The translations under genes and the position numbers were made by a program. A stretch of 64,000 nt of DNA. It comes from Taxawa tesnikishii (nom. ined.). Taxonomy: Eukaryota; Ascomycota; Dothideomycetes; Dothideales. The stretch lies in assembly GCA_030247885.1 (NCBI GenBank), contig JAPDRO010000018.1, forward strand, positions 641,099 through 705,098, read 5' to 3'. The notes under the pieces were generated by a model that saw only the letters and a list, made by a program, of their open reading frames with translations, had not been told where the DNA came from and did no database searches. The stretch's first letter is position 1. The number at the start of each line of letters is the position of its first letter. Shown here piece by piece: positions 48,349-58,128 of the stretch.

Positions 48349-50195
48349 ACGTGTTTCACAAGTAAGTCGGCCACCCAAGTGAGTCGGCCACCTCGCGAAA
48401 CTAGAACACCTGCGCAGCAACATTGCGCAATGCCTCAACAACGCAACGTGCAATACACCTACACTGAAGGAGATATATACCTTGCTATCTCTGATATTAC
48501 ATCCAAGCAAATTCAAAGCGAGAGACGCGCTGCAGCAGTATATACTGTGCCCCGATCAACGCTGCAAGACCGACGCGCTGGACGGCGCTCTCGACGCGAC
48601 TACGAGCCGAAATCAAAGCGCCTTACAAAACTAGAAGAGGAGGTGATAGTACAGCGTGTGCTAGACGAGAGTCTACGTGGCGTACCGCCCTCGAAGGAAA
48701 CATACGAGATATGGCGGATAAACTGCTAGGAGAGCGTGATGGGAAGCCTGTTGGCAAGAACTGGGTTGACAACTTCATTAAGCGTACGCCTGAGCTACGA
48801 ACGCGATGGAGCCGTCCGTACGATCGCCAGCGAGCTGCCTGCGAGGATCCGGCGGTTATCCAGCCCTGGTTCGCGCTTGTTCAGTCAATGAAGGCGAAGT
48901 ATGGTATCTCAGATGAGGACACCTACAACTTTGATGAATCTGGCTTTCTAATGGGCAAGATATCGTCTCAGCTAGTTGTTACAGGCTCAGAGAAACCTGG
49001 TAAACAGAAGAAACTACAGCCTGGCGATCGCGAGTGGGTTACCTTGGTACAAGGCGTCGGGGCTACGGGGCGCGTTATCCCACCCTTCATCATCTTCGCA
49101 GGCAAGGTCCTTATCTCAACCTGGTTCAACGATCTACCTCGTGACTGGATTGTTGAGGTCTCCTCTACTGGCTGGACTAACAACAAGCTCGCGCTCGCGT
49201 GGCTTAAGCACTTCGATGCGCATACGAAGGCTTATACTGTTGGGGCATATAGGCTGCTTATTATTGACGGCCACGAGAGCCACTGCTCGGTCGAATTCCA
49301 GGATTACTGTAAGGAGAACAACATTATAGCTCTCTGTATGCCTCCACACTCCTCGCACCTACTGCAGCCACTTGACGTCGTCTGCTACTCGCTGCTAAAG
49401 CGCCTGTATGGCGACGAGATCTCAGCCTTGGCACGCAGTCGCGTTTACTATATCACGAAAGAAACCTTCCTAACTGCCTTTAAAGCAGCTTTTAAGAAGG
49501 CGTTCACACAGGAGAATGTCTGCGCAGGGTTTCGAGGCGCTGGGCTAGTCCCATACAACCCAGAGGCTGTGTTATCGAAGCTGGATGTAAGGCTGCGTAC
49601 GCCAACGCCGCCTGCACCAGGTACAGTCGAATGGGAGGCGAAAACACCGCGCAACGCCAGCGAAATAGAGGCGCAGTCAACGCTAATTCGAAATCGCATG
49701 CAAAAACATCAGGGGTCTCCAGCAAGCTCTTTGGATGAGCAGGTTAGGCAGCTGACCAAGGGCGCTCAGCAGATAGCGCATGAGATGGTGTTAATGCGCG
49801 AAGAAACAGCGCGTCTGCGAGACGCAATTGAGGCGGCCACAAAGCGCAAGAGCCGCAAAAGGCAATACGTACGGGCAGAGGAGACTCTAACAGTAGGTGA
49901 GGTAGCTGATCTGGTCGCTGCCAAGGAGGGTAGCAGTGGTAATGACGGCGAGAAGGCTGCGAAGAGGGTGCGCGTAGAGCGGCGTTGCGGCCGTTGCGGC
50001 GAGACTGGGCATAACTCCCGCACCTGTAAAGTAGAAATAGAGGATGCAGAAGATAGCGACGTTTCTGAATAATTATATACTGTTCTATAGACTGCTGTAA
50101 AGTGTTGTAGTGTTGCGCAATGTTGCTGCGCAAGCGTTCTAGTTTCGTGAGGTGGCCGACTCACTTGGGTGGCCGACTCACTTGTGAAACTACGT
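48349..50195 (+). mobile_element. Intact pogo-superfamily DNA transposon (family A)
   Basis: 1847 bp with TA target duplication (48347-48348 and 50196-50197). Terminal inverted repeats of about 82 bp lie at 48349-48430 and 50114-50195, differing by only a few bases. Each end carries two tandem copies of an AAGTGAGTCGGCCACC-like unit, probably transposase binding sites. The body has normal CpA/TpG content, so it has escaped RIP. It sits inside an older RIP-mutated copy of itself. Confidence 0.93.
48430..50072 (+). CDS. Pogo/Fot1-type transposase (HTH_psq, CENP-B HTH, DDE_1)
   Basis: About 547 aa; the start ATG at 48430 is at the inner edge of the left inverted repeat. N-terminal psq-type HTH (YTEGDIYLAISDIT, YTVPRSTLQDRRAG), then the CENP-B-type HTH (VGKNWVDNFIKRTPELRTRW). 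The catalytic DDE_1 domain shows FDESGFLMG, RLLIIDGHESHCS and SHLLQPLDVVCY, i.e. the three acidic residues. The C-terminus has a coiled coil and a zinc knuckle CGRCGETGHNSRTC. The frame slips once near 48696 (GG); one G restores GNIRDMADKLLGERDGKP. It would be an active enzyme if that slip is a base-calling error. Confidence 0.88.
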
Positions 50196-50494
50196 TAATA
50201 TACTTATATTAAAGGAAATATATACCTTACTATCTTTAATATTATATCTAAGTAAACTTAAAGTAAGAGACGTACTATAGTAATATATATTATACCTTAA
50301 TTAACGCTATAAAACTAACGCGTTAAATAGCGCTCTTAATATAACTATAAGCTAAAATTAAAGCGCCTTATAAAACTAGAAAAAGAAGTAGTTATATAGC
50401 GTATATTAAACGAGAGTTTATATAGTATATTATCTTTAAAGGAAAATATTTAAAATATAGTTAATAAGTTACTAAGAAAGCGTAATAAAAAGCC
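50196..50494 (+). mobile_element. RIP-destroyed copy of pogo family A, right part
   Basis: Continuation of the host relic after the nested insertion. It follows the transposase N-terminal coding sequence of the intact element with transition changes only, and ends abruptly at about 50494, where sequence R (50496-50662) begins. Confidence 0.8.
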
Positions 50495-50495
50495 T

Positions 50496-50662
50496 ACGTT
50501 ACAAAATCCTAATAAGTAAATTAGCGCGTTATAGTACTAATCTACTCTTTAGTACTTAATTTACTAATCCTTATATCTTAAATTTATATATTAAATCTAC
50601 GATATATACTTTAATTTATAATATTTATAGTTCTTAGTATAACTATTAATATTACTTATAAT
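50496..50662. repeat. Direct repeat R, copy 1
   Basis: About 166 bp starting ACGTTACAAAATCCTAATAA. A second copy lies at 51157-51324. Differences are mainly transitions of RIP type. Its identity is unknown. Confidence 0.75.
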
Positions 50663-51155
50663 GTATTTTATTACTAAGTAGTTTACTATTACTAAGTAGT
50701 TTACCCTTACTAATATTGCGACTATTATAGACTATTATAATAATACCTTTATAACGTAATGTATAATTAACTTATAACGAAGGTATATTATACCTTACTA
50801 TTAAGGCTACTTAAGTAACCCTTCTTAATAGCTAAAGATATATATTTAAGGTATTTAACATCTTTTAAATAACCTTAAAACGACGATATAATAAAAAGCT
50901 CGTATAATATAATTATAAGCAACTTAAAGAAGTTATAAAAGATAAAGAGTAATAATAGTATATATACTCGAGTTAAACTCGTAAGAAATAGGCGCTATAA
51001 GGACTATAATAAAAGAAATAGCTAATAATCTACTAGCTATATATAGTAAAGGGCTTATTAGTAAGTACTAAGTAAATAAGTTTAAGACGCGTACTAAGGA
51101 AGTTAAGCTTTAACGTAGTTATTTATACGATTATTAATAAGCCTTAAATAAAGAC
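50661..51155 (+). mobile_element. Family B pogo fragment, copy 3, inverted and truncated
   Basis: Begins at a TA (50659-50660) with a RIP-altered terminus and follows the reverse complement of the right end of copy 1 (48059 back to about 47550). Truncated at about 51155, where repeat R copy 2 starts. Confidence 0.75.
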
Positions 51156-51156
51156 G

Positions 51157-51324
51157 TACGTTACGAAATCCTAATAGGTAAATTAGTACGTTATAGTACT
51201 AATTTACTCTCTAGTACCTAATCTACTAATCCTTATATCTTAGATTTACGTATTAAATCTACGATATATACTTCGATCTATAGTATTTATAGTTCTTAGT
51301 ATAACTATTAATATCGCCTATAAT
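51157..51324. repeat. Direct repeat R, copy 2
   Basis: Second copy of R, starting ACGTTACGAAATCCTAATAG. Like copy 1, it begins exactly where a truncated transposon fragment ends. Confidence 0.75.
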
Positions 51325-53520
51325 AATCCTAATAGGATACTTAATATAATCCTAAGGTATAAGTCCTTTAGTCTTATTAAAATCCCTAATAAAGTTACGA
51401 GGTATAGACTTAGTAAGTATACTATTACTATAGTTACTACTAGATCTTTTATACTATGCGTATAAATTAGTATAAGTATAAGAAATAATATAGTCGTATT
51501 ATACGCTATTATAAAAATACTTTATTTACTTAAGTTTCTTACTAGGCTTATTTAGCTAGGCCCTTACCTATATGTTTATTATATTAAAAGTCTTCTTAAT
51601 TACGCTTTATAACGCGCTATTAAGTAGTTTGTCTTTTAAAACCCTTCTATCTTAACTAACTATAAATACTAATATCTCTTTATTTTCTCTATTATATATA
51701 TTATAATACTATATATATAGGCTACTTACATTCCTAATTACGTAAGTAACCTTAGGCTTAATATTCTTTTAGAGCCTACTTAAAGACGTAACTTAGTAAA
51801 AGAATACCTTTTTACTAATCTTATTTATCTTTACCTTAATAGCCTTTAATATAAATATAGTAAGGGATAATAACTTACTACTTATAAGTATAAATAGTAT
51901 ATATAGACTAATACGCTAGTACTTAGGGTTTCTATTACTAGCGTTTATAGTACTACTAACTTAAGTAATAGCTATAAGGAGCGATAACTAAGAGGATATA
52001 ATAGCTATAGTAAGCGATAATAATTATCGAATATTTCTATTAATACCTTCGTTACTACTACGAAGCTTTAAACTAAATATATCTATAATACGTTAAATTA
52101 TATTAAAAAGGAATAAGGGTATAGTTTACCTTCTTTACTAAAGTTTAGTTTAGTAAGGTTATTACTAAAGATATAACGCTATTAAGGAGCGACGTATTAC
52201 TTAATCTTATTATTAACTACGCTAAGTTATTTACGCGCCTAATATGTTATAATAGTAAGGATATACTCGCGGCGAAGAGGCCTATTCTCGCGTTACTATA
52301 TATCTTAGTATCTATTATATATATACTATATAGTCTTACTACTTAGTATTTTCTACTTTAGTTTATACGTTATATTAGTCTCTAGTATACTAGTTATCTA
52401 TAAGTTAATAATATACTCTATAGTTACTACTAAATAGAATAGTATATATAGTATTATATCCTAGAAGAATTTACTAGTATCTTTTTAACTTATAAGGCTA
52501 CGACGTTTATAGTAGACTTTACTTATAATTTCGATAAATATCTTACTTAAAAAACGTTTCGCCTATTTAGTTATTTAGTACTTAGCGTAATAATATTAGT
52601 ATAAGTATTATAATAGTACCTTATCGCTATCTTAGTAAAGGAAAGCTTTTACCTTTCTTTCCTTATAAACTTATTACTTAAAGTAATTAGTATTATAAGA
52701 CGTATATTTACTAGTAGTATTTCGATTAATATAAGCGTTTATCTCTCTATAGGTAATAGTAAAGTAGTTATTACGAGCTATTCTTATAGATTTACGTATC
52801 TAAATCTACGTTAATACTTCGAGGATAACTAGAAATATTATATACTTTAAAAACTATAGCCTTATATAGAGCGTATAGTACTTCCGTCCTTAAGTTAACT
52901 TCTTACTTAATAAACTAGACGTCTCTCTATATATCTCGGATAAGTTTATTTATCTAGTATTTATTTTAAGATATTAAGTAAAATCTAGGGTATATTATCT
53001 CTTAAAAGAAGGTATAACTCCTAAAGTAAAAATAGATATAATACGAAGCTTAACTACTTCGTAAACTCGAAATATAACTAAAAGTAATAGTAACTTACTT
53101 TAACTAATAATTTATTTAAGGTCTTTTTTCCTTAATAAAAGAATACTAAAGGTTATATTATTTATATTTCCTAGCTCTCTTTTAGCTCTTAATAGCCTCG
53201 CTTAATACTATAGGATACTTAAATAAGACTTAAGTAGTTAGAATTATAAATAAATGTAACTTCTATTTAAACTAAGTTATAGTTAATATTATCTAATCCT
53301 TAAGATAACTTAGTAGTACTATAATATATAAGAGATTTAATAATATATACTAAAGATAAATAATATATCGAACGAATAGTTAGTAAAGTTTTACTAAGGT
53401 ATTAGGATATAATATAACAAAACGAACGCGTTAATATAGTTAAGTTAAATAAAAGAAAAGAAAGTTCTATATATATAGACGCGTCTTAACGCTTCCTTTA
53501 GCAATTTATAGTAGTCTAAG
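51325..53520. other. Unclassified RIP-mutated sequence
   Basis: About 2.2 kb, TpA-rich with dense stops in all frames. It is probably a further transposon, but no terminal repeat or protein motif could be recognised. Confidence 0.4.
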
Positions 53521-53529
53521 CTATTTACG

Positions 53530-54175
53530 TAACTCTTAGTAGCTATACTAATAGTAGTCTTAGTAACTTCTCTAAGACTTACTTTATTAGTAATCCTAGT
53601 AGTACTCTAATAGTAATCCTAGTAGTAATCTTAGTAGACTTTCTAGTAGCTTTCTAAGAATTACTCTATTAGTAATTTTAATAGTACTCCTAGTAGTAAT
53701 CCTAGTAGTAATTCTAGTAGACTTTCTAGCGACTTTTTAAGAATTACCCTATTAGTAATCCTAGTAGTAATTTTAGTAATACTCCTAGTAGACTCTCTAG
53801 TAACTTTCTAAGAATTACTCTATTAGTAATCTTAATAGTAATCTTAGTAGTACTCCTAGTAGACTCTCTAGTAACTTTCTAAAAATCGCTCTATTAGTAA
53901 TCCTAGTAGTACTCTTAGTAGTAATCTTAGTAGTAATCTTAGTAGACTTTCTAGTAACTTTTTAAGAATCGCCTTATTAGTACTCTTAGTAGTACTCTTA
54001 GTAAACTTTCTAGTAACTTTCTAAGAATTACTTTATTAGTACTCTTAATAGTACTCTTAGTAAACTTTCTAGTAACTTTCTAAGAGTCGCCCTATTAGTA
54101 ATTCTAGTAGTAATCTTAGTAGTACTCCTAGTAGACTCTTTAACGGCTTTTAAGAGTTACCTTATTAGTAATTTT
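53530..54175. repeat. RIP-mutated satellite built on 12-bp steps
   Basis: Units close to AGTAATCCTAGT and AGTACTCCTAGT are repeated, punctuated by a marker block TTTCTAAGAATTACTCTATT. The marker recurs near 53651, 53734, 53805, 53876, 53958, 54017, 54077 and 54149, at spacings of about 83, 71, 71, 82, 59, 60 and 72, all near multiples of 12. A step of 12 bp equals four codons, so the ancestor may have been a repetitive coding region. Confidence 0.8.
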
Positions 54176-54179
54176 AGTA

Positions 54180-56045
54180 GTTAGTATTAATAAAGTAATA
54201 TTACCTTTTCGACTATTATCTAGTTATAATACTTATTTATATAGTAAAACTTATATAACTACCTTAGTTAAGTTACTATAACTATTACTATTAAAGTAAG
54301 TATTATAGTAAGTATAAGCTAATATACCTTAAAATAAGTAGTTTAGTAAATTATCTTATATAAAGAGACTATAAGTACTATATACTTTATAGTTATATTC
54401 GTAGGTATTACTACCTTAAAGGTAGTAAATAATTATAATAAAAAGTAATTTAAAACTTACTTTCTATTAGTATTATATATTGAGAATATACTTAAAACTT
54501 ACTATATAAAACTTTAAGCTCTTTCCTTATAGATATCGAATTAAGATAAGTCTCTCTTAATTACCTTAATTATTAATTATAGTAAGCCTTTTATCTTCTT
54601 AATTTAATTCGATATAATTCGAGGCGCTATTTAATTCTTACTTTATAGTTAGTAATTCGACTAAGCGTAATAAGAGTAAATCTTCTAGGGCGTAATAATA
54701 CTTTATTACTTTTACTTTAGCTCTTATAATCTCGTACGTAAAGTTAATAGTCTTAAATAAACTACTCTTAAGCGTAACTTATATAGGCTCTATAACTAAG
54801 ATATAATAGTATCTTTTCTTATTATCTTTACTCTTTATCTTTACGCTTTTAGTTTTAGTTTTATCTTCGTCTTTATTACTAGCGCTACTAGTAGCTAGGC
54901 TAGTTATAGCGTAACTTATACTAAAAGTTAATTTAGTATTACTATAAGTAACTTTACGCTTATAACTATATTACTTAAAGTTTACGTTAATTTAGTATAT
55001 TAGCTTCTAAAACGACTCTTTTTCGTTATTTATTTATATAAATTATATAGTATCGTAAAATTAATATACTATATTATATTACTTTAGGACTATAGTAAAG
55101 ATTTTAACTTCGACGTAGTTTTATATTTCGATTATCGCAAAACTCTTTCTAGTAAAATATAACGCTACGAAGATTTTCTTAATAAAAGTATAGAAGTTAT
55201 AGTATCTCTAGTTACTTAGCTATAAGTCCTATATAATTATCTATGTAACTAATTAACTATTATTTTTACTAGTATTCTTTAACTTATAAGTTAAAGCTAT
55301 AGTTATATTAGGGAAGTATCTTTATAAGAGTATATGTAAGTATTAAGTAGAGGCTTAGTTAGTCTTCTTTAACTTATAAGGCCTTCGAAATTAGTCGTAT
55401 ACGCCGTCTAGCTATTACTTATATATTCTTCTTATTTAAATAGTAGATATTCCTCGATGTCTTATTTACATTCTTTATACCTTTATAATCTAATTATCTT
55501 ATTAGCTTCGTAGAAGATAGTCCTTATAAGTTACGCTAGTATATATAGGAACTACTATTAGTACTTTACTTTAACTTTATTAATAGTATAAACTTAACCT
55601 TTTATTTACTTACGTAAAAAGGCCTCTCTTATCGTATTAATTAGTAGTTTAATATTAGCAATTTTTATAAAGTAGTACTCTTTTCCTTTTCCTTTATTAT
55701 ATTATATATATAGTTAAGTAATAAAGTAAGGTATAATTATAGTAGGCCTTATTAATTTTTCCTTTATATCTTATATACTCGTTCGTTTATATCTCCTCTT
55801 TACCTTTATACTTTAATAAATATCTTAGTAAGATTACTAGTAGGGCTTACTTACTTCCTTATTTATACTTTATAAACTTATTTCTTTACTTTTATTTTAT
55901 ACTTCCTTACTATTATAAGATAATAGCTACCTAGTCTAAATAAATAGTTATATAACCTATTAAGCTAAGTAGGGAATCTCTTTATTTCCTAGCTACTATT
56001 ATAAATAGCTTAATAAATTAATAAGTTATAGTTAGTTTTACTATA
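54180..56045. other. Unclassified RIP-mutated sequence
   Basis: About 1.9 kb of TpA-rich sequence without recognisable ends or proteins, ending at family B copy 2. Confidence 0.4.
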
Positions 56046-57680
56046 ACGTGTTTTATTACCGAGCGGTCTACTATTACTAAGTAGTCCGCCCTTACTAACA
56101 TCGCGACTATTATAGACTATTACCTCCGTACTATAATACTATATAAAAACATACTCTAGTCTATAGTACTATTTAGAAGTATCGCTATTATCTAGATCTA
56201 CTATTTCTATAGTATAGGTGCGCGTGTTATAGCTAGTCTTACTACAATGTCTATAGTACCTCTACGTATATACCCTCTTCGTAGGCTATTTAGTACCCTC
56301 GTTACCGCTATCGTCCTTATTAGCTATTAAATCCTATACGTTACTTACTATGAGACTCTCCTCTGTCCGAATATACTTTCTTTTACGACTACGCTACTTT
56401 GTTAACGCCTTAATCGACTTCTAAAGACTTGCAATTTCCCTTGTCTATAACTCTAATTTATAACTTATAATAGCTATACCTTTAGTAAGCGAATCTATAG
56501 CTTATAGAAGAGGCGAGATAGGCGAATCCTATGTAGTCGCATACGCTTGTAGACTAGCGTTATTTACGCCTCTATTTCCTTTAGATTAGCTAGTATTTTA
56601 GACTCCCACGGGGTAACCTCTAATAGTACGAGTGTCGGCGTGCGAAGTACTACGTTAAGCTTCGATAGTACTTGCTCTAAGTTATAGGGAACTAATCTAG
56701 CGCCTCTAAAGCTTACCTAGATATTGTCCTTTATAATTACCTTGTCGAAAGCGATGCGAAAGGCTAGTAGGAAGGCCTCTTTCTTAACTTACGTAGTAGA
56801 GTACTATAACTAGCTATTAATCTCCGCGTTATATGCCCGCTTTAAGGGGCAAAATAGCCTACGTTAAGCGGCTATAATAAGTATAACGAGTATAAGGGTA
56901 TATAAAGAATAATAATCTTTTATTCTTTATAGTAGTTATAGAAGTCGTAACTATTATAGCTCTCGTAGCCGTCTACAATTAGTAGGTAGTATATACCTAC
57001 TTGACGCGCCTTTATATGCACGTCAAAGTACTTTAACTACTTTAGAGTAAACTTATTCGTCGTCTAGTTATTAGCGCTAGTCTTAAGTACCTAGTCGCGA
57101 GGTAGGTCTACGTACTAGCTCGATATAAGGACCTTACTACTAAAGATAATAAAGAGTAGGATAGCCTACCTAGTAGCGTAGATACCTTGGATAATTATAA
57201 CTTACTCCCGGTTACTTAGCTATACCTTTTTAAGATTACTTCGTTTCTTAAAGTTTATAAAGACTATTTAAGCGTTAATTATACTTATTATAAACCTAGA
57301 CTTATTAAAGTTTTATATATCTTCGTCTAGGATATTATACTTTTTCTTTATCTTTTTAACTAGCTTAAACTAAGGCGTTATAATATGTATATCTTTATTT
57401 AAGGCTTACTAACGATTATATAAATAACTACGTCGAAGCTTAACTTCCTTAGTACGTATTTTAAACCTATTTACTTGGTACTTACTAATAGGTCCTTTAC
57501 TACGCGTAGTAAGTAAATCGTTAGCTATTTTTTACTATAGTCTTTATAGTACTTATTTCTTATAAGTTTAACTTAAGTATACGTACTACTATTACTTCCT
57601 CTTTTATTTTCTTTAACTTCTTCGAGTTAGGCTTATAGTTACGTTATATAAGCTTTTTATCGCGTCGTTATCTACTCGTA
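56046..57680 (-). mobile_element. Family B pogo transposon, copy 2, RIP-destroyed and 3'-truncated
   Basis: Starts after TA (56044-56045) with ACGTGTTTTATTACC and runs parallel to copy 1 with almost no indels for about 1.63 kb. It then stops at about 57680, short of the right inverted repeat. Differences from copy 1 are mostly transitions. Confidence 0.8.
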
Positions 57681-57696
57681 GAAGTCAAACGAATGG

Positions 57697-57787
57697 CCAC
57701 GATTCGTTTGCTTTTGCGTGGGCTATAACCTAAGGGTTAGAGGAACGACCACGATTCGTTTGCACCTGTTGACCACGATTCGTTTGC
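57697..57787. promoter_or_regulatory. Three copies of a 15-bp motif upstream of the telomeric helicase
   Basis: CCACGATTCGTTTGC occurs exactly at 57697-57711, 57749-57763 and 57773-57787, all on the + strand. An inverted partial copy (CAAACGAATGG) begins at 57687. The cluster lies 340-430 nt upstream of the helicase ATG, at the first non-RIP sequence after the repeat block. A regulatory role is inferred. Confidence 0.45.
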
Positions 57788-58128
57788 CTTCCCGAGCCCC
57801 AACCTTCTCGAAACCCACACACTATACTGTCATAAGGTTATTCTCTCTGCATGCCAAACACCACTCATATATATGCCATATACATGGAACATCAAGGGCG
57901 GCGGTCTTAAAAGGAAAAAGATGAGGCGCCTTGTGCATAGGCCACTCCCCGCATTTTCGCAGGGCGGCCTCTCCAAACAAAGACCAGCCCTGTGTCTATG
58001 CGACGTGATCAGTACGCTCTAAACAATTGATCCTGAGCATCACATGGATCCTTTAAATCCTTAGAAAGGTAATATAGCTATGTCTGGCCTCGCAAGTATG
58101 GCAGCCGTGAAGGCAAGCCAAGACTCAG

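Larger units (their letters stand above)
46040..57680. repeat. RIP-mutated AT-rich repeat block
   Basis: About 11.6 kb, very rich in TpA and almost free of CpA and TpG, while CpG persists (for example ACGCGCG strings). Sharp borders lie just after the ABC transporter stop and at about 57680. No long open frame survives except in the intact pogo element at 48349-50195. It contains several degenerate pogo elements, a satellite and unclassified sequence. Confidence 0.9.

Noticed and set aside
57730-57741. Interstitial telomere repeat (TAAGGGTTAG)
   Set aside because: Less than two units; chance is a sufficient explanation.
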